Shown piece by piece: positions 30,663 to 40,100 of a stretch of DNA of 64,000 nucleotides. The DNA comes from Geobacteraceae bacterium. GTDB taxonomy: Bacteria > Desulfobacterota > Desulfuromonadia > Geobacterales > DSM-12255. Both the position numbers and the translations under genes were made by a program. Under the pieces are notes generated by a model that had not been told where the DNA came from, made no database searches, and was given only the letters and a program-made list of their open reading frames with translations. Location of the stretch: contig JACABD010000017.1 of NCBI GenBank assembly GCA_013377075.1, positions 1 through 64,000 of the forward strand, read 5' to 3'. Numbering within the stretch: position 1 is the stretch's first letter; the number at the start of each line of letters is the position of its first letter.

Positions 30663-31556
30663 TTACTCCCCCATCCCTTCAAGCTCGTAGTTCAGGGTAA
30701 AACCTTTCTCCTTGCGCATCATGCTGCCGAATTTCCCGGCACTCTCTTCTACCAGCATATCAAGCAGATAAGATCTCTTTTTGGGCGGTTTTACAACACC
30801 GGGTTCACCGGAAATACCACCAAGTCGTCCTGCTTCAGCCAATGCGTCCTGCATCGTTCCGAGACGGTCAACGAGTTTGTAACCCATTGCCTGCTCACCT
30901 GAAAATATCCTGCCGTCTGCAATCTCACGGACTTTCTCTTCAGGAAGTTTGCGCCCCTCGGATACAGCTTTCACAAACTGGCCATGGGTACTGTCAATTA
31001 CTGCCTGAAGCATTGCCTTTTCATCAACACTCATTTTTCGGGAAGGAGAACCCACATCCTTGAATCTACCGGCTTTAAGGGTAAAGGACTTCATGCCGAC
31101 TTTATCCATCAAACCTTCAAGATTTGAAAACTTCATGAGCACACCAATGCTGCCGGTTATTGTACCGGGATTGGCAAAGATCAGCGTTGCTGGAGCCGCA
31201 ATATAGTATCCACCGGATGCAGCAACACTTCCCATGGAAACAACAACCGGTTTCTTCTCTTTGAGGCTTTTGACAGCAGACCAGATCTCCTGCGACGGGC
31301 CTACTACACCGCCCGGGGAATCAATACGAAGCAGAACTGACTTAACCTTGTCATCTTTCTTGAAGTCGTTAATCTGCTTTACCGTTTCAAGCGGATCGAT
31401 TATCAGCCCCTTGACTTCAATCAGACCAACACCTGACGATGCGGAATTATCACTCTTGCACGAGATAATTGACGTCAGTGCTATGACTGCAAATATGATG
31501 GTGGCAAAAAAAACAGCACCTATTGCGAGAAATATCCATAACCATCTGTTTTTCAT
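30663..31556 (-). CDS. sppA: Signal peptide peptidase SppA
   Basis: [39 protein letters not shown]. Confidence 0.93.
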   Translation of the reverse strand: MKNRWLWIFLAIGAVFFATIIFAVIALTSIISCKSDNSASSGVGLIEVKGLIIDPLETVKQINDFKKDDKVKSVLLRIDSPGGVVGPSQEIWSAVKSLKEKKPVVVSMGSVAASGGYYIAAPATLIFANPGTITGSIGVLMKFSNLEGLMDKVGMKSFTLKAGRFKDVGSPSRKMSVDEKAMLQAVIDSTHGQFVKAVSEGRKLPEEKVREIADGRIFSGEQAMGYKLVDRLGTMQDALAEAGRLGGISGEPGVVKPPKKRSYLLDMLVEESAGKFGSMMRKEKGFTLNYELEGMGE

Positions 31557-31619
31557 ATAAAAGTTACTCCTGAAAACTCACGGTTGACGAAAACTAAAAC
31601 CGCTGTTATCGTATATCTA

Positions 31620-32087
31620 ATGAAAATACTGGTCGTTTCTGATACTCATGGTAACTACCTTGCTCCGGTGAAAATTCTGGAGGAGACAGGTGCCGAAATG
31701 CTGATTCATCTTGGCGATGAAATTAATGATGCATTGACACTTGAGCTTATAGTTGATGTCCCTGTGATCAAGATTCCGGGCAATTGCGATCACGGGGTGC
31801 GGGACGCACGTGAAAGACTTGAATCCATATCCGGCAAACTGTTTTTCATTACCCACGGAGATCTGTACGGCGTAAAGAGTGGTCTGGAAAAGCTGATAAA
31901 TAGAACCAGAGAACATAATGCCTCTGTTGTACTTTTCGGACACACCCACATACCGCTAATACAGAATCAGGAGGGGGTACTGCTGGTAAATCCGGGGACA
32001 CTTATGGCCAAAAGTGATTTAAAAAGCTATGCGCTCCTTACAATTACCCCTTCCAAGATAAGCGCAGAGATAATCTACCTTCCCTAG
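31620..32087 (+). CDS. YfcE/MJ0936-type metallophosphodiesterase
   Basis: MKILVVSDTHGN, LIHLGDEIND, IPGNCD, FGHTHIPL, VNPGTL. Confidence 0.9.
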   Translation: MKILVVSDTHGNYLAPVKILEETGAEMLIHLGDEINDALTLELIVDVPVIKIPGNCDHGVRDARERLESISGKLFFITHGDLYGVKSGLEKLINRTREHNASVVLFGHTHIPLIQNQEGVLLVNPGTLMAKSDLKSYALLTITPSKISAEIIYLP

Positions 32088-32476
32088 CACCCGCATCCAC
32101 AATTGTGGCAGACTTTTCTGTTACTGTCGTCAGGCTCAACTGTTTCAGGGGCAAAAGCCACCCTGTTCACAGCACGTTTTATATCTTCAAACAGCTTCAG
32201 ATTCTGACTCTGGCCTATTATATGCCCGACACACTTGTTTATGAAACCATCAGAGGGTGAAGTGACCCTGACGGCATTCAGCAGGTCTGCGTAGCTATTC
32301 ACATTAACAGTCACAACGTCATTGCGGATACAATCCAGCTCTACACCGAAAGCTGCCAGCTCTTCGCTCAACCCTTCCGTAAAAGCATTGAATTCATCAC
32401 CTTCAAGGTTGACCTTCCAGTTATCCCTGATGTGATTCTGGCTGCATATTGATATGGTAATTTTTTTCATACTCAT
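32084..32476 (-). CDS. Small protein of unknown function with Cys-rich CHNCGCGC C-terminus
   Basis: 130 aa intact ORF ending in CHNCGCGC*, convergent 4-nt overlap with the YfcE-like gene. Confidence 0.6.
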   Translation of the reverse strand: MSMKKITISICSQNHIRDNWKVNLEGDEFNAFTEGLSEELAAFGVELDCIRNDVVTVNVNSYADLLNAVRVTSPSDGFINKCVGHIIGQSQNLKLFEDIKRAVNRVAFAPETVEPDDSNRKVCHNCGCGC

Positions 32477-32480
32477 TATT

Positions 32481-32876
32481 TCACCCGGGAGAAATTGTGC
32501 AAAGCTTACTCTGCACTGACTTTAGTATCATCCCGAGAACCTCTTTCTGCTTAGCCTCAAATTTGTTAAGGACTGCCAGACAGCTACCCATGGGGAAAAA
32601 CTCTCTAAGATAGTTAGGTTCACGGGCAGAGAGGATAACTATCTTCCCTTTTTGTACACCGGATTCAGTTGCATACTTATAAATTTTCATACCGTCAAGA
32701 GCCGGCATTTCAAGATCTATGAGGATCAGCTCATTATTTCCTTTCCTGATAAGTGCAAGCGCAGCAAGGGGATTATTGCATATCTCGATTTTCAGTAGTG
32801 GACATATTTCATGAATATAGGATTCGAGAAGAGAGGTGAATCCGGGATCATCGTCTATGATAAGGACATTACCCAT
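32481..32876 (-). CDS. CheY-like single-domain response regulator
   Basis: VLIIDDDPGFTSLL, LILIDLEMPALDGMKIYKYA, KIVILSAREP. Confidence 0.88.
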   Translation of the reverse strand: MGNVLIIDDDPGFTSLLESYIHEICPLLKIEICNNPLAALALIRKGNNELILIDLEMPALDGMKIYKYATESGVQKGKIVILSAREPNYLREFFPMGSCLAVLNKFEAKQKEVLGMILKSVQSKLCTISPG

Positions 32877-32888
32877 AAGAGAAAAGAC

Positions 32889-33761
32889 CTACTTTATACC
32901 TTTTGTTGTTGTGTAAATAAACGCTTTCACTGTAGGATTTTCGCTTGCCTTGATCTCTGCCGGGGTGCCTATTTCTATAATTCGCCCCTCTGAAATCATC
33001 GCAATCCTGTCAGAAATATACAGCGCGAAATTCAGGTCGTGAGTAACTATCACCGTCGTATTTTTTGTCCGCTCTTTCAGTTTCAAAATTGTGTTGGCAA
33101 GTTCATCTGTGTTTATAGGATCAAGCTCTGCTGTCGGCTCGTCGTAAAGAATCAGGTCCGGATTCATGGCAAGAGATCTTGCAATGGCAACCCGCTTTTT
33201 CATGCCGCCTGACAACTCGGCAGTCTTTAGGGCATCCTGCCCTTCCAGGCCTACCAGAGCAAGCTTTTCCTGAATAATCGTTCTTATCAGCGGCTCTTTA
33301 CAAATTCTCTTTTCCCTAAGCCAAAGGCCTACATTCTCTCCGACAGTAAGTGAGTTGAAAAGTGCTGATGACTGAAAGACCATACTGTATCTGTAGTTGG
33401 GCGGGTCGTTGTCCGTAGGGTTAAAAACAGGATGTTCGTCAATGTATACTTCGCCGCTATCAGGTTTTTCCAGCCTGACAATATGCTTTAATAGCACACT
33501 CTTCCCTGTGCCGGAAGGACCTATAATTGAAAAAGTCTCCCCTGAAAGGATTTCAAGATCAATATCTTTTAAAACATGCTTATCACCAAAAAACTTGTTC
33601 AACTTCTCAATTCTGATACCTACACCTCTGGTATCATGCAGGTTCACATTGCACTCAGCATCATCCTTATGCCTGAAAAACGGCTGAGTAAGGCCATGCA
33701 TCACCTTATCAATGATACCGCCATCTTTGCCAAGCTTCATGAATTCGGGTAGAATGGACAC
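32889..33761 (-). CDS. ABC transporter ATP-binding protein, MlaF-like
   Basis: IIGPSGTGKSVLLKHI, LSGGMKKRVAIARSLAMNPDLILYDEPTAELDPI, VIVTHDL. Confidence 0.9.
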   Translation of the reverse strand: MSILPEFMKLGKDGGIIDKVMHGLTQPFFRHKDDAECNVNLHDTRGVGIRIEKLNKFFGDKHVLKDIDLEILSGETFSIIGPSGTGKSVLLKHIVRLEKPDSGEVYIDEHPVFNPTDNDPPNYRYSMVFQSSALFNSLTVGENVGLWLREKRICKEPLIRTIIQEKLALVGLEGQDALKTAELSGGMKKRVAIARSLAMNPDLILYDEPTAELDPINTDELANTILKLKERTKNTTVIVTHDLNFALYISDRIAMISEGRIIEIGTPAEIKASENPTVKAFIYTTTKGIK

Positions 33762-33772
33762 TGCGACCCCTG

Positions 33773-34216
33773 TTAAAAAAGAAACCTGTCGGTGTTATTG
33801 AAATACTTCCTGTTACGATAGATAAACTGTGAGAGGAGAAGAATAGCAAGGGCTGCGGCGATATTGTTTATCGCAAGCGCTCCCTGATCGACAGATGAGC
33901 CGATAATCCTCGCTATCTCCTTTGGCTTAATAAATGTCAGGTTAATAATAGTGTTTACAATTTCAAAGAGATTATAACAGAGTAGTAGATACCAGGTAAG
34001 TTCCTGCCGTTTGAATATCCCTATTAAAAGGTAAATACAGATAAGCGAGTCAAAGAAAACAAGAGCCTTCGCTGATGTCCCCTGATATATGCTCCCAAGA
34101 AAAGGGAATGGATGACCGTATGTCGTTATGGAGAGCAGAAAGAAAAAAAAATATAACCCGGTAAGAAGGGTTATGCCGAGAGGCCTTCTGCTTTCTTGAT
34201 CTTCAGCGTCAGTCAT
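33773..34216 (-). CDS. Multi-TM membrane protein of unknown function
   Basis: 147 aa with several hydrophobic segments. Confidence 0.65.
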   Translation of the reverse strand: MTDAEDQESRRPLGITLLTGLYFFFFLLSITTYGHPFPFLGSIYQGTSAKALVFFDSLICIYLLIGIFKRQELTWYLLLCYNLFEIVNTIINLTFIKPKEIARIIGSSVDQGALAINNIAAALAILLLSQFIYRNRKYFNNTDRFLF

Positions 34217-34311
34217 TTCTTTATCCTCAGACCGCTTATGGCAATACAGAAAATAATCACTACCATAACTGCGCCAATAAAGATCCAGTCACCTAAGGTA
34301 TAAAATGTCAT
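34213..34311 (-). CDS. 32-aa single-TM microprotein (not in the supplied ORF track)
   Basis: MTFYTLGDWIFIGAVMVVIIFCIAISGLRIKK*; ATGA overlaps with both the upstream TPR gene and the downstream membrane protein. Confidence 0.7.
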   Translation of the reverse strand: MTFYTLGDWIFIGAVMVVIIFCIAISGLRIKK

Positions 34312-35297
34312 GGCGCTACCCCAAGCTTTTGCATTTCCAGCTCAGCCTCTTCATAATCTGGGCGAATCCTGACGGCTTCCTTAAGGTACTGTTCTGCATA
34401 TCGTGGAATATCAAGCTTCACATAGCATAAACCGAGAAGATAGTTGATCTCGGCAAGTGGAAATTCATCATAGACAGAGACAGCCTCCATTACATCAAGA
34501 ATTATCGCCGCAGCCTCCTCATAATCCTCAGTTTCATAGGCCTCCAGAGCCACTCCTACGGCCTGAAGATAATCTACCGCAGGAACTGAAGGGGTGTTTC
34601 CTCCAGCTATCAGATTCAGTCTACGTCTGATTTTCTCGGCACTCTCAGTAGTAAGATCAGACCCAATAACCTTCCAGAGTTTACCTGCATCATCATACCT
34701 GCCTAAGATATAACAGACATCTGCAAGAAGACATATTACCTGAGTGTCATCGGCAGCAAGGTTAAATGACTTTCGAAGATACTTCTCCGCAGCAAAGAGA
34801 TGAAGAGTAGTATTTCTCATTGCTGCCAGATGCATCCCTTTATCAAAGAATGTAGCACCGATCTCAAAAGGAAGTCGGGGATTGTCAGGTTCAAGCAGGG
34901 TAAATATTTTCAAGTAGGAAATCTTGCGGTCAAGATAGGGAAGATCCACGTCTTTCTTGTCAAGCATGACAAGATATGTTGCAAGTTCAGCCAGAAGATG
35001 GGGATAACCATCCCGCAAAAGAGCAGCATAGCGGTCTGCTAAAGCAGCTTCAGGATTGACCCTGAGAAGATGATAAATCCCTCTGCCAACAGCATCATAG
35101 GAAGGCGTTTCTTCTGAAAAATCCTCCTTGAGCAGAGGGATCGGAAACCCTTCAAGTGGTATATTGACTTTACCATCACGGGCATCAAGCACGGATTCAG
35201 CTGGTGGGTAGTAGTACGATATACCAGCAACTTCAGTAGGTTGAACAATGTGTGCAGATTGCATGAATTCACCGGAAAATCTTGTCTGTAAAATCAA
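34308..35297 (-). CDS. Tetratricopeptide-repeat protein
   Basis: C-terminal TPR signature EINYLLGLCYVKLDIPRYAEQYLKEAVRIRPDYEEAELEM. Confidence 0.8.
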   Translation of the reverse strand: MILQTRFSGEFMQSAHIVQPTEVAGISYYYPPAESVLDARDGKVNIPLEGFPIPLLKEDFSEETPSYDAVGRGIYHLLRVNPEAALADRYAALLRDGYPHLLAELATYLVMLDKKDVDLPYLDRKISYLKIFTLLEPDNPRLPFEIGATFFDKGMHLAAMRNTTLHLFAAEKYLRKSFNLAADDTQVICLLADVCYILGRYDDAGKLWKVIGSDLTTESAEKIRRRLNLIAGGNTPSVPAVDYLQAVGVALEAYETEDYEEAAAIILDVMEAVSVYDEFPLAEINYLLGLCYVKLDIPRYAEQYLKEAVRIRPDYEEAELEMQKLGVAP

Positions 35298-35347
35298 CAG
35301 TAAGTAAATATTTATGCTACTAATTCAGCAGAAGGTCAATAATGAAT

Positions 35348-36481
35348 TCAGCCAATGACAATCGGAAATATGCTTTTTCTGATAATAGCTATACTTGACT
35401 CAACAGCGTCAAGAGCCCTGTTGCGATCCTCTTCCTCAGCCCAGTGCATGGCATCAAGTAGCATTTTATGTTTGTACCCCATAGGCTTGATAAGCTCAAT
35501 GAATGAATCCGGCAGATTTACAGGGAGCTTCACTCCGTTCATGATACCCCAGGCAATAGTCCATGCCCTGGCAGTATTCATCAGGTCATACCCCCCCCCG
35601 CCGGTTGCAACCCAGGGGATCTTCAGTGCCTTGATTTTTCTGAGGATATAGGAATAACTGTGGGTCGTTATTTCAAGACGCGTCAAAGGGTCGGTACGAA
35701 ATGTGTCAGCCCCGAGCTGCGTAAATATTATGTCAGGATCAAAGGCGGCGATAAGAGGATAGACAACCTCATCAAAGGCTTTCATATAGACAGGGTCATC
35801 GGTGTGGGCAATAAGTGGGATATTTACCGAATAGCCATATCCTTTACCCTCTCCCATCTCTTTCTCGAAACCGGTACCGGGAAAGAAATAGATACCGCTC
35901 TCGTGCATCGAGATGACAAGCACCTGATCGGTATCATAATAAGCCTCCTGAACCCCATCGCCATGATGGGCGTCAATGTCGAGATAAACTAGGCGCTTAC
36001 CTTTTGCAAGTAGTGAGTTTATGGCAATAACAGCATCATTGATGTAGGAAAAACCGGATGCCTTTGCCTTGTGGGCATGGTGATAGCCGCCTGCAAGGTT
36101 GAAAGCGGCAGAATACCCCTCTTCAGCCACAAGGCGGGCAGCTTCGCAGGTCCCGGAAGTCCCGAGTCTTGCCCAGTCATAAAAACCGTGGAAGACAGGA
36201 TTTTCAACGTCACCAAGTCCATAGAGGAAGTCTGCACGCGGCGTTTCTGATGAGCTGAATTCCTTCATTCTCTCAACATAAGCACTGTCATGAAAAGTAA
36301 GGATAGCCTCTTCAGCCATGGAGGGAGGTTCAGGATAGATCGAGTTTTCGCAGCAATCCAGCCCATAAGAGGATATCAGTTCATAGGCAAGATGAAACCT
36401 CTGTACATTGAACGGATGATGTTCACCATAGGAGAATTGTTCGAATTTCTGAGAGTATATGAGTGCGGTCTTTGCTGACAT
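35348..36481 (-). CDS. Histone deacetylase/AcuC-family amidohydrolase
   Basis: YLDIDAHHGDGVQEAYY, NLAGGYHHAH, VATGGGGYDL. Confidence 0.93.
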   Translation of the reverse strand: MSAKTALIYSQKFEQFSYGEHHPFNVQRFHLAYELISSYGLDCCENSIYPEPPSMAEEAILTFHDSAYVERMKEFSSSETPRADFLYGLGDVENPVFHGFYDWARLGTSGTCEAARLVAEEGYSAAFNLAGGYHHAHKAKASGFSYINDAVIAINSLLAKGKRLVYLDIDAHHGDGVQEAYYDTDQVLVISMHESGIYFFPGTGFEKEMGEGKGYGYSVNIPLIAHTDDPVYMKAFDEVVYPLIAAFDPDIIFTQLGADTFRTDPLTRLEITTHSYSYILRKIKALKIPWVATGGGGYDLMNTARAWTIAWGIMNGVKLPVNLPDSFIELIKPMGYKHKMLLDAMHWAEEEDRNRALDAVESSIAIIRKSIFPIVIG

Positions 36482-36494
36482 TGTTTCCTGAATG

Positions 36495-36531
36495 AAAAAA
36501 GCGACTCAAGAAAAGATCATGAGTCGCTTTT
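36495..36531. terminator. Likely bidirectional intrinsic terminator
   Basis: AAAAAAGCGACTCA-agaaaagatca-TGAGTCGCTTTT. Confidence 0.75.
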
Positions 36532-36552
36532 GGGACTGTCAATGACCCTGAA

Positions 36553-37155
36553 TCAGTAAATAGCCTCGATGAACTTGGAAATACTTATACCAAGATCCTT
36601 TGCCTGTATCGGGAAAAGATCATCATAGCTCATTGTGGTCATGGAGCCGAGATAGCCGGTCTCCTGATCTTCAAAAAGAGCAAGCTCTTTTCCGGTAGAG
36701 GCATCAATGAGACGCCCTTTTACTTTAAGATACGCCTTGCCTGCTCCAAAACCGACAAACATCTTTAACGCCTTGCTCCCTGCGTTATATTCGGTAATTT
36801 CCCCTTCAAGGATCACAGCTTTACCGGTCGGGCTGGTGTTTTTGTGTATTTTCTTAAAAACCTTCTTTGCTTTAAGCTCAGCTTCAACATTGTCGTTTAT
36901 GGTTCTGACAAGGCTTGGTGAGATTTTATCGATTACCTTTTTTTCATCAGTGCTTACATTTGAATATTCTGCCCTATCAAAGGTAAAATCCCTGAGGATA
37001 AGCGTATCGTAGTTTTTAGAAAGACTTTCAGTGAGAATCAGGGTTTCATCGTTCATCACCTTAGGTTTGGAGAGACTTCCTGCATAAGAGATTACAGCAG
37101 TTGAAAGCAGGCCTAGTGAAACAATCAAAAAAAGTAATAATCTATTCATTTTCAT
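36553..37155 (-). CDS. Secreted DUF4410-like protein
   Basis: Signal peptide; YDTLILRDFTF... and EGEITEYNAGSKALKMFVGFGAGKAYLKVKGRLIDASTGKEL pattern. Confidence 0.7.
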   Translation of the reverse strand: MKMNRLLLFLIVSLGLLSTAVISYAGSLSKPKVMNDETLILTESLSKNYDTLILRDFTFDRAEYSNVSTDEKKVIDKISPSLVRTINDNVEAELKAKKVFKKIHKNTSPTGKAVILEGEITEYNAGSKALKMFVGFGAGKAYLKVKGRLIDASTGKELALFEDQETGYLGSMTTMSYDDLFPIQAKDLGISISKFIEAIY

Positions 37156-37250
37156 ATTTTTCTCCTTTTGGAATTCTCATGAACTTGAATCCTGATTGGG
37201 CTAATAGATAGCATATTGACTAACTGTCGGCAATGATATTATCAGTACCT

Positions 37251-38672
37251 TCAGGAGGTAAACTCCCTGCGTATCCGAAGAAACGCGGGCAGATGCCTGA
37301 TCACCCTCTTCACACTATCAGTAGACTTGAACATGAGCCCAGGAAATTTTCTGATCCAGTTTTTTCCGGTATAAAAATTACGGATAAACTCCCGGTAGAG
37401 CTCATCCATCCGCTCTTTCGAAGGCATTCCATGGGGAACAAAAACAAAGTTCATACAATTCATCAGCTCCCATTTCTCATCGAAAGCTCCTTCGTCATGA
37501 ATCGTCTTGTACAGAGGTGAACCTGGGAAGGGAGTAAACTTGGTCAGGTTCATATCATCAAGCTCAAGTGCATGTATGAAGTCTGCAGTCATGCGGAAAG
37601 TCTGCTCGGTCTCCCCTGGCAGCCCCATCATGAACAGACCTTTGGCACGAAGCCCTGCTCTGCGAATCCTCTTGACGGTCTTCTTCATCTCATCGAAATC
37701 TACATTTGATTTATGCCTTGCCAGTATCTCGGGAGAACCGGACTCGACCCCAAGACTGACCATCCAGCAGCCGGATGCCTTCAGCATCTTCAAAAGATCA
37801 TCGTCAATATGGCCAACCCTGACCGCACAGTTAAAGGTCATTCCAAGGGGTTTTTCGCGCAATAACCGGCAGAACTCCTCAATACGTGCCCGATTGAAGG
37901 TAAAGAGATCATCATAGAAAAAAACATGATTGATGCCGAATTCGGATTTCAGAAAGACCATCTGCTCATACAAATACCGTGGAGAGTTGTACCTGAAACT
38001 GCTGCCAAAGACCGAACGGTCACAGTATGAGCAGGTGTAAGGGCAGCCACGGCTGGAAATCACCGTTGCAACCGGCCCCTTGGGGTAGTTGAAAAGTGCC
38101 CCTTCGTAATTGACCGGAAAGCCGTCAAGTCCGTGATAATCTGGAAAAGGGAGAGAGTCCAGATCGCAGAGGAGCCCCCTGGCACCGTTATCCTTTATGG
38201 CATCTCCATCCCGATAGATGAGCCCTTTTATGGAGGCACAAGGGGCGCCCGAGGTTATCTCAGCCATGGCTTCCTCCCCTTCTCCGGCCACTATCATGTC
38301 AATGGATCTGAACTTCTCCAGAATCACTCCCCGCAGGGCAGAAACATGAACCCCGCCGAAAACAGTCCCGGTATCAGGGAAACTGCTTTTGACCAATTCA
38401 GCCAGCTGGATGCCATTGAGGAAATTGGAAGTTACCGCAGTGAAACCCACAATATCGGGCCTGAAGGAGTGAAGCAGATCTATAAAGCGTTTTTTTGAAA
38501 ACTCTGATGATAAGGAGGACAGGTCAATGATCCTGACGTCATGACCTGATCTTTTCAGAAATGCCGAAATGGAAAGAAGCCCGACAGGTGCCGACCTGAC
38601 AGCAACTGAAGAGTTGTCAGCAGAGCCTTGAGTCCAGTTGGAACTATGGGGATTAACGAGGAATATCTTCAT
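37251..38672 (-). CDS. Cobalamin-binding-type radical SAM protein
   Basis: N-terminal B12-binding-like Rossmann domain; SSRGCPYTCSYCDRSVFG CxxxCxxC. Confidence 0.9.
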   Translation of the reverse strand: MKIFLVNPHSSNWTQGSADNSSVAVRSAPVGLLSISAFLKRSGHDVRIIDLSSLSSEFSKKRFIDLLHSFRPDIVGFTAVTSNFLNGIQLAELVKSSFPDTGTVFGGVHVSALRGVILEKFRSIDMIVAGEGEEAMAEITSGAPCASIKGLIYRDGDAIKDNGARGLLCDLDSLPFPDYHGLDGFPVNYEGALFNYPKGPVATVISSRGCPYTCSYCDRSVFGSSFRYNSPRYLYEQMVFLKSEFGINHVFFYDDLFTFNRARIEEFCRLLREKPLGMTFNCAVRVGHIDDDLLKMLKASGCWMVSLGVESGSPEILARHKSNVDFDEMKKTVKRIRRAGLRAKGLFMMGLPGETEQTFRMTADFIHALELDDMNLTKFTPFPGSPLYKTIHDEGAFDEKWELMNCMNFVFVPHGMPSKERMDELYREFIRNFYTGKNWIRKFPGLMFKSTDSVKRVIRHLPAFLRIRREFTS

Positions 38673-40100
38673 CTATCGCTTCAACTTACCGCTTGCAGTA
38701 CGCTGCATTGACTGAACTATTTCGAAATCCTTCGGCACCTTGTATGAGGTCAGCTTTGAGTAGCAGAAGCGCTTCAGCTCCCGCAGCAGGCTGTCGCTCT
38801 GCATACTTTCATCAAGCACAATTTTGGCAATCGGTAGCTCGCCGTACCGATCATGGGGCTGCGCATAGACCAGCGACTCAACAACCCCCGGAAAGCTATT
38901 GATCACCGCTTCAACCTCGGTAGCAAAGATCTTCATACCGACAAAATTTATGACATCCTTCTTCCTGCCAAGGATAAAGAGATAGCCATCCTCATCTACC
39001 CGGCCAAGGTCACCAGTATTAAACCAGCCATCCTCAAAGATAAGCTCCTTCGGTTTCCAGGGTGAGTAATAGGCATTCAGGGTCCCCTTCCCTCTTATCA
39101 GTATTTCGCCGATGCCGCTTTCATCGGGATCGCGCAGCTTTATGAGGTAATCCGGCAGTATTCTGCCAACGGAACCGCTCTTTCCGCAAACACCGGCAGG
39201 CTTTATGAACGGCAATCCCACCTCGATGATGCCGTATGCCTCGCAGAGTTCGAAACCGAACTTGACGGAAAAGGCTTCTGCTATCTGGGGAGGGAGTTTC
39301 ATGGCTGTTGAAATAGCCATTCTGACGCTTTTCAGGGAATCCGGTGTGACCTCGTCAGATGCGGCTAGAAGTGAGTAGTGAAAGGGGGAGGCATAGATAA
39401 AGGTGCCATTTTGCCTGATAACAGCGTCGATAAGCCCATTGGGAAGATTATTCCCGCAGAGAACGATTGTAGCTCCTCTGCGCAGAAATAGAAGAATCGT
39501 CACCACAAAGTGGTAGCTCATGGAAAGGACCCAGAGCACCGTATCATCGGGAGTAATCTGTAATCCCTTGTCTGCAGCGTCGGTACGGTCGATTATCGTT
39601 TCGTGGGAAAGAAGGACCCCCTTGCTGACACCGGTAGTCCCTGAGCTGAAGCGGATAAAGGCGGGATTAAGGTCGAAATACTGACTGTCAGGCGGAGATG
39701 ATGCTCTCTGTAACAGCCTGAACTCTCTCTGCCTGAATGCTTCACAGATGAGGGGGTTACTGCCATCAAAACCGCTGATCCTTGAATCAGAAATGAGGAA
39801 ATCAAGATCGATTCTCTCGATCACCTGATTAATCTCGTCCTTTGCCAGATCAGGTGAAATGGGGACGACAACGGCTGAAATCGAGAGTATGGCCAGTGTC
39901 AGGGTGACATAATCAATGCTGTCATCACAGAGAACACCGATGCGGTGGAAGCGGGACACCCCTGCTGAAGAAAGCGATATTGCTACCTGTAAAGCCCCGT
40001 CAATAAGGTCTTCATAGGTAACAGCCTCATCGCCGTCAATCAGCGCTATTTTCTTCCTGAAGGGAGCCGATTCGATCTTGATCCGGTCAAAAATGTTCAT
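38673..40100 (-). CDS. AMP-forming acyl-CoA/acyl-ACP ligase (ANL superfamily); start placed at MNIFDRIK
   Basis: IRFSSGTTGVSKGVLLSHE, WFNTGDLGRVDEDGYLFILGRKKDVINFVGMKIFATEVE, RTASGKLKR; ATGA overlap with upstream gene. Confidence 0.92.
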   Translation of the reverse strand: MNIFDRIKIESAPFRKKIALIDGDEAVTYEDLIDGALQVAISLSSAGVSRFHRIGVLCDDSIDYVTLTLAILSISAVVVPISPDLAKDEINQVIERIDLDFLISDSRISGFDGSNPLICEAFRQREFRLLQRASSPPDSQYFDLNPAFIRFSSGTTGVSKGVLLSHETIIDRTDAADKGLQITPDDTVLWVLSMSYHFVVTILLFLRRGATIVLCGNNLPNGLIDAVIRQNGTFIYASPFHYSLLAASDEVTPDSLKSVRMAISTAMKLPPQIAEAFSVKFGFELCEAYGIIEVGLPFIKPAGVCGKSGSVGRILPDYLIKLRDPDESGIGEILIRGKGTLNAYYSPWKPKELIFEDGWFNTGDLGRVDEDGYLFILGRKKDVINFVGMKIFATEVEAVINSFPGVVESLVYAQPHDRYGELPIAKIVLDESMQSDSLLRELKRFCYSKLTSYKVPKDFEIVQSMQRTASGKLKR

